From the NCBI GenBank assembly GCA_964588725.1, contig CAZPQL010000023.1:1-38553 (forward strand): a stretch of 38,553 bases of DNA. The letters are read 5' to 3'. Shown here piece by piece: positions 24,510 to 33,219 of the stretch. A program made the translations under genes and the position numbers. The notes beneath the pieces are model-generated. The model was not told the DNA's origin. It searched no databases and saw nothing but the letters and a program-made list of their open reading frames with translations. Position 1 is the stretch's first letter. Every line of letters begins with the position of its first letter. The DNA is from UBA5972 sp964588725. GTDB lineage: Bacteria; Pseudomonadota; Alphaproteobacteria; Rhodobacterales; Rhodobacteraceae.

Positions 24510-25985
24510 ATGTTAGAGACCACCGCGCCGTTTCGCAGCCATCCGTTCGACGATGACAAACTGAAAGAGGAATGCGGCGTTTTTGGCGTGTTCGGTCTGG
24601 ACGAGGCGGCAAATTTTGTGGCGCTGGGCTTACACGCGTTACAACACAGAGGGCAGGAAGCCGGCGGCATTACCGCCTTTCACCCCGAGGACGGTTTTTC
24701 GTCGCAACGCCGCTTTGGCTATGTGCGTGATAACTTTACCCGCGCCTCTTTGATGGACAGCCTGCCGGGGACGCTGGCTATCGGTCACGTGCGCTATTCG
24801 ACATCGGGCAACAAAGACAGCACGGCGCTGAGCGATGTGCAACCGTTCTTTGCCGAATTTTCGATGGGTGGTTGCGCCATCGCACACAACGGCAACCTGA
24901 CCAACGCCGATGCGCTGCGCCGCGAACTGATCGCGCATGGGTCGATTTTTCAGTCTTCGTCAGACAGCGAATGTATCATTCACCTTATGGCGCGCTCGAT
25001 CCAGTCCAATATCCCTGAGCGCATGAAAGACGCGCTGCGCCGTGTCGAAGGCGCGTTTTCCATTGTGGCGATGACGCGATCAAAGCTGATCGGGGTGCGC
25101 GATGCGCTGGGTGTGCGCCCCTTGGTTCTTGGCAAACTTGGCGACGGCTGGGTACTGGCCAGCGAAACCTGCGCGCTGGACATTGTCGGCGCGGAATTTT
25201 TGCGCGAGATCGAGCCGGGCGAGATGGTAGTGATCACCAAAAGCGGCGTCGAAAGCATCCGACCTTTTCGCCAGCTGAACCCCCGCCCCTGCATTTTCGA
25301 GCACGTTTATTTTTCGCGCCCCGATTCGATTCTGGGCGGGCGTTCGGTCTATGAGACCCGCTGCGCAATCGGCGTGGAACTGGCCATCGAACAGCCGGTT
25401 GACGCGGATTTGGTGTGCCCGGTCCCTGACAGCGGCACACCTGCGGCCATCGGTTATGCCCGACAGTCGGGCATTCCCTATGCCATGGGGATCATCCGCA
25501 ACCAGTATACCGGTCGTACGTTCATCGAACCATCCGAAAACATCCGCAACATGGGCGTGCGCCTGAAACTCAACGTCAACCGCGCGCTGATAAAAGGCAA
25601 ACGCGTGGTACTTGTGGACGACAGCGTGGTCCGCGGCACCACGTCACGCAAGATCAGGGAAATGGTGCGCGACGCGGGGGCGACGGAGGTGCATTTCCGT
25701 ATCGCATCCCCACCCACGGCGTGGCCGTGTTTTTATGGTGTCGACACCCCCGAGCGCGACAAGTTATTGGCCTCAAATATGAACGCGGAGGACATGCGTA
25801 AGCATCTTGGCGTGAATTCGTTGAAGTTTGTTTCGCTGGACGGGCTTTACCGGGCCGCAGGTCTGCCCGACGGCCGATCCAATGCTTGCCCCGAATTTTG
25901 CGACGCCTGCTTTTCAGGCGACTATCCGGTGCAGCCAAGCGACCGCATCGCGCGGGGCTTTCAACTCAAGACCGCCGCCGAATAA
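24510..25985 (+). CDS. purF: Amidophosphoribosyltransferase
   Basis: 491 residues. A short propeptide precedes C22 in KEECGVFGV, the N-terminal nucleophile of the glutaminase domain after processing. The PRPP-binding motif VVLVDDSVVRGTTS is at about 366-379, and late cysteines (CPEFCDACF) fit the [4Fe-4S]-type enzymes of B. subtilis class. It makes phosphoribosylamine from PRPP and glutamine, the first step of purine synthesis. Confidence 0.96.
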   Translation: MLETTAPFRSHPFDDDKLKEECGVFGVFGLDEAANFVALGLHALQHRGQEAGGITAFHPEDGFSSQRRFGYVRDNFTRASLMDSLPGTLAIGHVRYSTSGNKDSTALSDVQPFFAEFSMGGCAIAHNGNLTNADALRRELIAHGSIFQSSSDSECIIHLMARSIQSNIPERMKDALRRVEGAFSIVAMTRSKLIGVRDALGVRPLVLGKLGDGWVLASETCALDIVGAEFLREIEPGEMVVITKSGVESIRPFRQLNPRPCIFEHVYFSRPDSILGGRSVYETRCAIGVELAIEQPVDADLVCPVPDSGTPAAIGYARQSGIPYAMGIIRNQYTGRTFIEPSENIRNMGVRLKLNVNRALIKGKRVVLVDDSVVRGTTSRKIREMVRDAGATEVHFRIASPPTAWPCFYGVDTPERDKLLASNMNAEDMRKHLGVNSLKFVSLDGLYRAAGLPDGRSNACPEFCDACFSGDYPVQPSDRIARGFQLKTAAE

Positions 25986-26042
25986 CTGCTAAACCCCGCC
26001 CCAGTGACAGGATCGGTGACGAATTCCACCGAAATCGTCGCG

Positions 26043-26074
26043 CCAAGCGCCCCTCTTTGTCGTGAGGCGCTTGG
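26043..26074. terminator. Hairpin between convergent purF and secreted-protein gene
   Basis: CCAAGCGCC (26043-26051) pairs perfectly with GGCGCTTGG (26066-26074) around a 14-base loop. It lies 57 bases after purF and 17 bases beyond the stop of the minus-strand gene, so it could terminate both. There is no long T-run on either side. Confidence 0.5.
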
Positions 26075-26091
26075 TCGCTGTAATGGGCCGA

Positions 26092-26571
26092 TCAGGAATC
26101 CAGATCTACCGCACGGATCACCAGATCAATCGGCGGCGTTTTACCGTGGTGCGGTTCGAAATCCTTGGCGGGCATGAAATACCATTGCCCGGACGTCATT
26201 TCTCCCAGAATGCCGGGATAGATCGGCAACCCGTCGACATCCATACCTGCGGCGATCATCTGTTCGGCTGCCACGAAATCTATGACGTCTTCGTGGGTAT
26301 GCGCAGGGTCAGTAGAATAGTGGGTGTGGTGGCCCTTCCAACCGCCAAAAAAACAGTATTCGCCACTGGCAACCGTGAAATCTTTGGGAATGTTCGGATG
26401 CAGCGATAAGACATTGGAAAACGTCTTGACTTCGCCGGCCACGATGGCGGCCTGTTTTTGTGCTTTGGCCAGCTTCGCCTTCAGCGCTTCGACATCGTCG
26501 TCGCCGCCGGCCCACACCGCGCCAGGCAATGCCAGCGCTGCGGCTGTGACGGCAATCATTAGTTTCTTCAT
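26092..26571 (-). CDS. Secreted His-rich protein, unknown
   Basis: 159 residues from the ATG at 26571, with AGGGAG about 7 bases upstream. The signal peptide is about 1-21 (GAVWA-GG). The mature protein has a short helical segment (27-50), then a His-rich core: GGWKGHHTHYS at 78-86 and HTHED at 91-95, with another HH near 145. The spacing suggests a metal-binding site, possibly copper, zinc or nickel; this is inference. I recognise no family. A longer reading to 26682 lacks a signal peptide at its start and is not preferred. Confidence 0.7.
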   Translation of the reverse strand: MKKLMIAVTAAALALPGAVWAGGDDDVEALKAKLAKAQKQAAIVAGEVKTFSNVLSLHPNIPKDFTVASGEYCFFGGWKGHHTHYSTDPAHTHEDVIDFVAAEQMIAAGMDVDGLPIYPGILGEMTSGQWYFMPAKDFEPHHGKTPPIDLVIRAVDLDS

Positions 26572-26672
26572 GAGATAACTCCCTTTTGGGCTATGGATAT
26601 TTCGCCCATCCAGAATCTGTGATGCAAAGTATCGGTCTTTGCCTTGGTCACGATCGTACATGGGAACCCCCA

Positions 26673-26690
26673 CCAAAATCAAGATTTTGG
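26673..26690. repeat. Perfect short hairpin in the divergent gap
   Basis: CCAAAATC (26673-26680) and GATTTTGG (26683-26690) form an 8-base stem with a 2-base AA centre. It sits in the 240-base gap between the minus-strand secreted-protein gene and the plus-strand SDR gene. It resembles the AAATCAAAGATTT core of the dispersed repeat but lacks the CTAAAGCATTTCGC block, so kinship is uncertain. The rest of the gap shows nothing clear. Confidence 0.45.
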
Positions 26691-26811
26691 ATTTAGTGGT
26701 TACATCGACACCATGCCGTTGATATGTCGATGTTTTTCCGTCACCCGTCCATCAGTCCATCGTTTTCAGGCCGGGGTTGACCTTTTTGCGCTGATGACCC
26801 AAACCGCAGCG

Positions 26812-27462
26812 ATGAGCCAGAAAATTGCCCTGATCACCGGCGCATCGCGCGGATTTGGCGCGGCCGTTGCTGCGGCTTTGGCGGCAAATGGAACCCATGT
26901 CATCGCGCTGGCGCGCACTGTGGGCGGATTGGAAGAACTGGACGACCGCATATCTGCAGCGGGGGGCACGGCGACGCTGGTGCCGCTCGATATCACCGAC
27001 GAGGGCGGTTTGCAGCGTTTGTGCCTGTCGATCCACGAACGTTGGGGACATCTGGATATTCTGGTGCATTGCGCTTTTTTCGCAGGTCCGCTTTCACCCG
27101 TCGATCACATGCCGGAACAGGACTGGGACAAAAACGTCGCCGTCAACATCCGCGCCACGCAACGCATCATTGCTATGACTGCGCCACTGCTGTTGGCGGC
27201 CAAATCGGCCGTGGCCGTTCTGCCCGATGATCCAAAGGACGGTGATCGCTTTATGGGCGCATACGGGTCATGTAAGGCCGCACAGCGGGCCTTGATGGAC
27301 AGCTGGCGTTGTGAAAGCGCCAAAACCACGGTGTCGGTGCTGTCTTTTACACCAAAACCGATGCCAACAGCGTTGCGCGCACGATTTTTCCCCGGTGAAG
27401 ACCGCACCAGTCTAAGTTCCACGCAATCACAGGCGGCGCGGTTGCTCAAATCGATCAGCTGA
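26812..27462 (+). CDS. Short-chain dehydrogenase/reductase (SDR) family protein
   Basis: 216 residues. The cofactor loop TGASRGFG is at 9-16, Y151 and K155 form the YxxxK pair, but the usual NNAG motif reads HCAFFAG and the position about 13 residues before Tyr, where the catalytic Ser/Thr normally sits, is Pro138/Asp139. The fold is SDR; oxidoreductase activity is uncertain. The ATG at 26812 puts the first strand in the usual place; an in-frame ATG at 26794 adds six residues. The gene end overlaps the convergent methyltransferase gene by 8 bases. Substrate unknown. Confidence 0.8.
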   Translation: MSQKIALITGASRGFGAAVAAALAANGTHVIALARTVGGLEELDDRISAAGGTATLVPLDITDEGGLQRLCLSIHERWGHLDILVHCAFFAGPLSPVDHMPEQDWDKNVAVNIRATQRIIAMTAPLLLAAKSAVAVLPDDPKDGDRFMGAYGSCKAAQRALMDSWRCESAKTTVSVLSFTPKPMPTALRARFFPGEDRTSLSSTQSQAARLLKSIS

Positions 27463-28270
27463 ACGGGTTTTGTTGCCCGAAAATACCGCGCGCGCTGTCC
27501 TCTTTCGCACGTTTCAGCCGCCGCACCGAGGCCTTGACACCGGCGCGCAGCGGTGCGTCGTCGGCCAGTTCGGGGTAGTTCAGTTTGGCTTTGGACAACA
27601 GGATACCTTTGTTGCCGCGTGATCCGGTGAATTCATAGACGTGGGTTTCCGGCCAGACAAAATGCCCGCCATCCGCAAGCGCGCGGATGATCTGCACGAA
27701 ATTATGGCATTGAAAGTTTTCCATCAAAAACACGTACTTATTGGAAATCGCAACCAAATTTGATAGGGCGACAAAATGACTGACCGCAGTGTGGATGTGC
27801 ATCAATACCGCTTGGGTAAAGACGAAATCGGCTTTGGGCCAATGTTTGGACAACGGCATGGTGATGTCCTGTTCAAACACGCGTCCCTGCAAATTTTTGT
27901 GCTGCTGCAGGGCCAGTTTTAGCTGCTCGGTCGACCGGTCTCCACCGCTCATGGGGATTTCCGGGAACAAAACAGCGGCATTGCCCACATGAACGCCACC
28001 ACCGCAGCCGACCTCGTGCACCGAATTGGGTTGGAGTTGACCAATCGCCTCGTAAATGGTCAGCGAATTCATGTGCAACCTTGGCTTGGCGGTTGAAACC
28101 ACGCCGCTGCCCGCGTCAAATTCAAGATCGCCGGGCACCGCCAGCAACTCTGACTCTGTACCGCCCTCGATCAGACGGCGCTGATAGCTGTCTTTGGTGT
28201 AATTATCCCAGTCAAAATCGTCGTCGTAAAATTTTCGGCGTTTGTAGGACAGGCGCTTGAAGAGGGACAT
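27455..28270 (-). CDS. Class I SAM-dependent methyltransferase
   Basis: 271 residues. The SAM-binding motif I is HEVGCGGGVHVGN at 85-97, followed by an acidic loop (GGDRS) and the motif IV-like DFVFTQAVLMH. The N-terminus is basic (MSLFKRLSYKRRKFY) and the C-terminus is Arg/Lys-rich. The acceptor cannot be inferred. It follows der by 70 bases on the minus strand and may be the last gene of that run. Confidence 0.8.
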   Translation of the reverse strand: MSLFKRLSYKRRKFYDDDFDWDNYTKDSYQRRLIEGGTESELLAVPGDLEFDAGSGVVSTAKPRLHMNSLTIYEAIGQLQPNSVHEVGCGGGVHVGNAAVLFPEIPMSGGDRSTEQLKLALQQHKNLQGRVFEQDITMPLSKHWPKADFVFTQAVLMHIHTAVSHFVALSNLVAISNKYVFLMENFQCHNFVQIIRALADGGHFVWPETHVYEFTGSRGNKGILLSKAKLNYPELADDAPLRAGVKASVRRLKRAKEDSARGIFGQQNPFS

Positions 28271-28340
28271 GGTAATTTTCCGAAGCTTTTTACTGGGCTG
28301 TCATTAGCGATTGCGGTGATCTGTGTCGAGGTGTGCACAT

Positions 28341-29789
28341 CTAGGTGCGATAGGTCTGCCAGCGCCCTTCGCGGTGCTTGTTGAGCTTGGTGACCTTCTT
28401 TTCCTTTTTGTCCTTGTAAGGGTTCTTATCGCTTTGCGAGCGCATGAATATCCTGATCGGCGTGCCGGGCATGTCAAAATCTTCGCGCAGAGCGTTGACC
28501 AGATACCGGCTGTAACTTTCCGGCAACGCATCCGGGCGCGAACACATGATGACGAAACTCGGGGGGCGGGTTTTGGCCTGAGTCATATAGCGCAAGCGAA
28601 TGCGCCTGCCACCCGGCGCGGGCGGAGGATGCGCCTGCAATGTCGCGGTCAGCCAGCGGTTTAGCTGCGCTGTGGAGATGCGTTTGTTCCATGTTTCGTA
28701 GGCCGACGTGACCGCCGCGTGCAGCCGGTCGATGCCCTTGCCGGTTTTGGCCGACACCATCACCATGGGTGCGCCGCGCAGCTGCGGCAGCAGGCGGTTG
28801 AATTTTTCGCGCACGTCGCGCAGTTTGGCCTGTTTCTCGGTCTCCAGATCCCATTTATTCACCGCCACAACAACGGCGCGGCCTTCGCGTTCGGCCAGAT
28901 CGGCGATGCGCAGGTCCTGTTGTTCAAACGGCGTTTCCACGTCCAGCAGCACCACGACAACTTCGGCGAATTTCACCGCGCGCAGCCCGTCGGACACCGA
29001 TAGTTTTTCCAGCTTTTCCTGCACTTTGGCCTTGCGGCGCATGCCTGCGGTGTCAAAAATCCGCATGTCGGTGCCCTGCCAGTTTGCCAGCACTGATATG
29101 GAATCGCGGGTGATCCCGGCTTCGGGTCCGGTCAGCAAGCGATCCTCGCCGATGATCTGATTGATCAGGGTGGATTTCCCGGCGTTCGGCCGTCCGACCA
29201 CGGCGATTTGTAAGGGTTTTTCGGTGGTTAGATCACCTTCTTCACCTTCAGTGATTTCAACGTCGGTCACCGGTTCAAACGCGCGGTCCGCCATTTCATC
29301 GGCGATCGGTGTCAAAACGGCGGCCAGATCGGACATGCCTTCGCCGTGCTCTGCTGACAGCGCCAGCGGCTCACCCAGACCCAGCTGAAAGGCGTCATAA
29401 AATCCCGCTTCACCCGCTTTGCCTTCGGATTTATTGACGCCAAGGATCAGCCGCGGGTTGGCCCGGCGCAGGATATCGGCGAACACCAGATCTGCCGGTG
29501 TCACCCCGGCGCGCCCGTCGATCAGAAACAGGCAGATATCTGCCATGGCCACCGCGCGTTCCGTCAGCGCGCGCATCCGCCCTTGCAGGCTGTCGTCGGT
29601 GGCCTCTTCAAGCCCCGCCGTATCAATCACGGTAAAGCGCAACGGCCCCAGACGCGCCGCCCCCTCGCGCAGATCGCGTGTCACACCCGGCTGGTTGTCA
29701 ACAAGCGCGAGTTTGCGCCCGACAAGCCGGTTGAACAGCGTGGATTTGCCCACATTCGGGCGCCCCACAATGGCGAGCGTAAAAGACAT
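28341..29789 (-). CDS. der: Ribosome biogenesis GTPase Der
   Basis: 482 residues with two G domains in tandem: G1 motifs GRPNVGKS at 9-16 and GRPNAGKS at 199-206, each followed by DTAG and NKxD-type boxes (the first domain reads NKSE, as is usual for Der). A KH-like domain closes the protein, with a basic tail. Der helps assemble the 50S subunit. It lies 48 bases downstream of bamB, reproducing the common TPR-bamB-der order. Confidence 0.96.
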   Translation of the reverse strand: MSFTLAIVGRPNVGKSTLFNRLVGRKLALVDNQPGVTRDLREGAARLGPLRFTVIDTAGLEEATDDSLQGRMRALTERAVAMADICLFLIDGRAGVTPADLVFADILRRANPRLILGVNKSEGKAGEAGFYDAFQLGLGEPLALSAEHGEGMSDLAAVLTPIADEMADRAFEPVTDVEITEGEEGDLTTEKPLQIAVVGRPNAGKSTLINQIIGEDRLLTGPEAGITRDSISVLANWQGTDMRIFDTAGMRRKAKVQEKLEKLSVSDGLRAVKFAEVVVVLLDVETPFEQQDLRIADLAEREGRAVVVAVNKWDLETEKQAKLRDVREKFNRLLPQLRGAPMVMVSAKTGKGIDRLHAAVTSAYETWNKRISTAQLNRWLTATLQAHPPPAPGGRRIRLRYMTQAKTRPPSFVIMCSRPDALPESYSRYLVNALREDFDMPGTPIRIFMRSQSDKNPYKDKKEKKVTKLNKHREGRWQTYRT

Positions 29790-29837
29790 GACGGTGACCT
29801 AAAGGCGGTTGAATGTGGCCCCTACAACAGCAGCGCG

Positions 29838-31169
29838 CTATTTGAAAGCGTGCAGTTGGCCGTTTTGCGACAAAACATACATGACGCCGTTAACGATGGC
29901 GGGCTGCGAGGCCGCGCCTTTGGGGAGGGCAAAGCTGGAAATCTCGACCCCGTTGACGGGATCAAAGCTGCGCACAAGCCCGTCGGATGACGCCACGATC
30001 AGCCGTCCCCCCGCCAGTATGGGGCCGAAATGGGTGATTGAATTTTCGCGGGTCTTGGCCTTGACGAATTTCGGCAGGTCAACTGCCCAGACCACTTCGC
30101 CCGACCGACCGTCAAGACGCACCAGTTGCGCCGCGTCGCTGACCACGAATACCGCGCCGCCCACCGGCCAGACCGGGCTGTAAGATCCTTCGGTTGCCGT
30201 CCAAAGACGTTCACCGGTGCGGCGCTCGACCGCGATCAGACGGCCCGCCTGATTGGCCGCGTAAATGCGCCCCTGCGACACCACGGGATCGCCCGAAATA
30301 TCGCCAATGTTCGAACGCGCCTGTCCGCGGCGCGACCCCGATACGGCCGCAGACCACACCCGCAGCCCATTGCGCGTCAGAACCGCCATCATTTCGCCCG
30401 ATCCAAACGGCAGGAATACAAACTTTCCCGATACCGCCGGGGCGCCGCCGCCGATCAAGACCGCACCGGAATCGCTGCTTTGCTGTTGCCATTTGATCCG
30501 CCCGTTCTTGGTATCGAGCGCCCAGGCTTTGTTGTCGCGCGACACCAAAAACACCAGACCGTTGCCGATCGTCGGTGGCGCGCTAAGCGGCGCATCCAGT
30601 TTTTGCTGCCACACCGTAGCCCCGGTTTCAGGGTCAAGCGCGGTTAATTCGCCAAATCCGGTGGTGGCAAATAACAACCCGTCGCCATAGGACAAACCGC
30701 CGCCCGAGGCGTCTTCGGTTTTGTCAGAAAGCGGAGTGAGATCGCGCGACCACAGCGCCACGCCGGTGGTGGCATGTGCCTGAACCGCGGACTGCGAATC
30801 CAGTGTGAAAATACGGTCACCAATAACAATGGGGTCCGATGTGATGCGGTGCTTACGGTCGTTGCCCTGACCGATTGAAACCGACCACAGCGGTGAGGGA
30901 GACGCCGAAAATGCCAAATGGGACACCTTGTGCGCGGCGTTGCCGTTGCGGTGTGACCAGTTGGAAACATTTGTCGCCTTTCGCAGGCGGATCGCCGCCT
31001 CGCGGTTGACGGTTTCCCGCAGGACGTACTGGCCGTCAGAATCGGGCAGCGTTTCGGTCAAAGGCGTGCGCACGTCAAAGCGCTGACCCTCGAATATTTC
31101 TTCTCTTTTGGTGCATCCGGCAAGGAGAGCCAACAATACCGGCACGCTGATGATTGAGAAAAAATTCAC
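29838..31169 (-). CDS. bamB: Outer-membrane assembly lipoprotein BamB-like (PQQ-type beta-propeller)
   Basis: 443 residues starting at a GTG at 31169 behind AGAGGA six bases upstream. The lipobox ALLAGC gives C19 as the lipidated residue. The rest is repeated PQQ-like blades (for example ALDPETGATVWQQ, ALDTKNGRIKWQQ, AVERRTGERLWTA), forming a propeller. BamB supports BamA in inserting outer-membrane proteins. A longer open frame to 31274 is not used because it would overlap the upstream TPR gene and lacks a signal. It sits between the TPR gene and der. Confidence 0.9.
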   Translation of the reverse strand: MNFFSIISVPVLLALLAGCTKREEIFEGQRFDVRTPLTETLPDSDGQYVLRETVNREAAIRLRKATNVSNWSHRNGNAAHKVSHLAFSASPSPLWSVSIGQGNDRKHRITSDPIVIGDRIFTLDSQSAVQAHATTGVALWSRDLTPLSDKTEDASGGGLSYGDGLLFATTGFGELTALDPETGATVWQQKLDAPLSAPPTIGNGLVFLVSRDNKAWALDTKNGRIKWQQQSSDSGAVLIGGGAPAVSGKFVFLPFGSGEMMAVLTRNGLRVWSAAVSGSRRGQARSNIGDISGDPVVSQGRIYAANQAGRLIAVERRTGERLWTATEGSYSPVWPVGGAVFVVSDAAQLVRLDGRSGEVVWAVDLPKFVKAKTRENSITHFGPILAGGRLIVASSDGLVRSFDPVNGVEISSFALPKGAASQPAIVNGVMYVLSQNGQLHAFK

Positions 31170-31218
31170 CTTGTGTCCTCTTTCAATCCACCGCTCGCGC
31201 GGCCTGCTGCGCCGCAGC

Positions 31219-31896
31219 TTATTGTTGTTCCTGACCGGTGGGCTCTGCTTCCGGCAACGCGCCACCCATGGCAATAATTAACTGTTGCGCCCTCTGAAGC
31301 AAGGGTTGAGTGGCCTGAGGTTCATCGAGAATTTGCAACAAAATCGCGATAGCGTCGTCATTGTTTCCGTATTCGTAAAGCGCCAGCGCTTTTTGCTCGA
31401 GCGCGATAACACGAAACGGTGCGCCGGGGATAGTAAGGCTGTCGAGCACCGCCAGACGCTGTTCGCGGGTCTGCCCATTACCGCGCAGTACCACCGCCTT
31501 GAGCGTTGCCAGCGCGCGGGTATTTTCCGGGGCCTCGGGGTTTTGTGAAATCGCGTCCAGAATGACAAGCGCACCGTCGCGGTCGACTTCGGCCATTTCT
31601 GCGGCTTTTAGCAGATCAACGAATATCGTTCCGGGGTCAGTATTACTGACCACTGCGTCGAGCGCCGCAATTCGTGCCTCTGCGGGGTCTTGTGCCAATG
31701 CCGATGTCACGGCGTCGCCCAGGTTTTGCGCCGCAGTCTCGATGCTGGATTTACGCCATTCGTTGTAAGCTGCGCCCCCGACGATCAACACCACTAACGA
31801 CACAGCAATCCACGCGTATCGTCTGAAAAACAGGAACAAACGGTCACGCCGGACCTCTTCGGTCACCTCGTCGATAAAACTGTCTGTTTCGCTCAC
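31219..31896 (-). CDS. YfgM-like membrane-anchored TPR protein
   Basis: 225 residues starting at the GTG 31896, which has a GGAG six bases upstream; an in-frame TTG at 31908 overlaps that site and is less likely. The N-terminus is acidic, followed by one membrane span (about 24-44, YAWIAVSLVVLIVGGAAY) and a helical periplasmic domain resembling TPR repeats. YfgM binds the Sec translocon and periplasmic chaperones in E. coli; the equivalent role here is inferred from topology and the bamB-der neighbours. Confidence 0.85.
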   Translation of the reverse strand: MSETDSFIDEVTEEVRRDRLFLFFRRYAWIAVSLVVLIVGGAAYNEWRKSSIETAAQNLGDAVTSALAQDPAEARIAALDAVVSNTDPGTIFVDLLKAAEMAEVDRDGALVILDAISQNPEAPENTRALATLKAVVLRGNGQTREQRLAVLDSLTIPGAPFRVIALEQKALALYEYGNNDDAIAILLQILDEPQATQPLLQRAQQLIIAMGGALPEAEPTGQEQQ

Positions 31897-32121
31897 GGCG
31901 GTCTCCAAAATAAGTATCGGTGTCTTACATGAAAGGCGTTCATTTTGCCAAGACCGATTTCAGGGCGCGTAGCAGGGCCCCAGCCCGGAAAATCCGTCTT
32001 CGCGATTTTCACGCAACGCTGCGTAAACCTTTTGACGATCACCTTGTTTTGGCGTCATTGAGGGACTACGTTATCGTGCAATCGCGTGATCTTCGTGTGA
32101 GAGAGTGATTTAGAGGCCGCA

Positions 32122-33219
32122 ATGCGCTTTTTTCCAATCGTTACGGCGACCTGCGTCGCTGCGGTCCTTTACCTTTTGGTGCTGGAGCGCGACCGGTTGC
32201 TTGCCTTTGCCGCAGGCGGGGAAACCGTTGAAACCGCCCTTGTGACCGAAGCACAACCCGATATTTCCGAACGGCCGCCGATTTCAATTCTGGCGCAAAA
32301 ATCGCGGGCGCAGAACGTCGACAGTGGTATTTTGTTGCGTGGTCGCACCGAAGCGGCCCGTCACGTCGAAGTCAGGGCCGAAATCCCGGGTCTGGTGATT
32401 TCGCACCCTCTGCGAAAAGGGGCTTTCGTTGAGTCGGGCCAACTTTTGTGCGCGCTCGACCCGGGCACACGCGGCGCAGCGCTGGCCGAGGCCAAAGCGC
32501 GCTTACGCGAAGCCGAAATCAACGAAAAGGCGGCTTCGGCGCTGGCTGAAAAGGGATTCGGATCGGAAAACGTGGCGACCGGACGTCAGGCCGCGCTTGA
32601 AAGCGCACAAGCCAGCGTAGAGCGGGCATCCAAAGACATCGCCCGACTAAGCATATTTGCGCCCTTTTCGGGCTTGCTTGAAACCGATAGCGCCGAACTG
32701 GGCAGCCTGCTGCAACCCGGTTCAATCTGCGCCAACGTCATCCAGCTTGATCCTATCAAACTGGTAGGGTTCGTACCGGAAAAGGATATCAACCAGATCA
32801 AACTTGGCGCTCCGGCAGGTGGTCGCCTGATAAGCGGGCAAACCGTGCATGGAGTTGTGACGTTCCTGTCGCGCTCGGCTGATCCGACGACCCGCACCTT
32901 TCGCGTCGAGGTCGAAGTTCCCAACGCCGATCTGGCCATCCGCGACGGATCGACCGCTGAAATATTCGTCACGTTCAAGGGCGAAAAAGCCCACTTATTG
33001 CCGCAATCCGCGCTGACGCTCGACGACAGTGGCACGCTTGGCGTGCGTGTGGTCAGTGGCGACACGGCGCGGTTTGTCCCGGTGAGCGTTGTGCGCGATT
33101 CGGCACAGGGCGTTTGGCTGTCGGGCCTGCCTGATGAGGTCGACGTTATTGTCGTCGGTCAGGAATACGTCACCGACGGGCGCCGCGTCACGGTGACCTA
33201 TAAGGATACTGACCAGTGA
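32122..33219 (+). CDS. RND efflux periplasmic adaptor (HlyD/MFP family)
   Basis: 365 residues: an N-terminal signal anchor (about 4-22), a barrel-sandwich half (AEIPGLVISHPLRKGAFVESG), an alpha-helical hairpin rich in Ala and Glu (about 118-170), a second lipoyl half (RLSIFAPFSGLLET) and a beta-barrel domain. This is the membrane fusion protein of a tripartite RND pump. A GAGG site lies six bases before the ATG. The stop overlaps the permease start by four bases (GTGA). The 225-base divergent gap 31897-32121 has no called promoter; a 62-codon frame in it looks spurious. Confidence 0.92.
   Translation: MRFFPIVTATCVAAVLYLLVLERDRLLAFAAGGETVETALVTEAQPDISERPPISILAQKSRAQNVDSGILLRGRTEAARHVEVRAEIPGLVISHPLRKGAFVESGQLLCALDPGTRGAALAEAKARLREAEINEKAASALAEKGFGSENVATGRQAALESAQASVERASKDIARLSIFAPFSGLLETDSAELGSLLQPGSICANVIQLDPIKLVGFVPEKDINQIKLGAPAGGRLISGQTVHGVVTFLSRSADPTTRTFRVEVEVPNADLAIRDGSTAEIFVTFKGEKAHLLPQSALTLDDSGTLGVRVVSGDTARFVPVSVVRDSAQGVWLSGLPDEVDVIVVGQEYVTDGRRVTVTYKDTDQ

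Noticed and set aside
31920..32108. 62-codon plus-strand frame before the RND adaptor
   Set aside because: No ribosome-binding site, highly basic random-looking composition, and it fills a divergent promoter gap.
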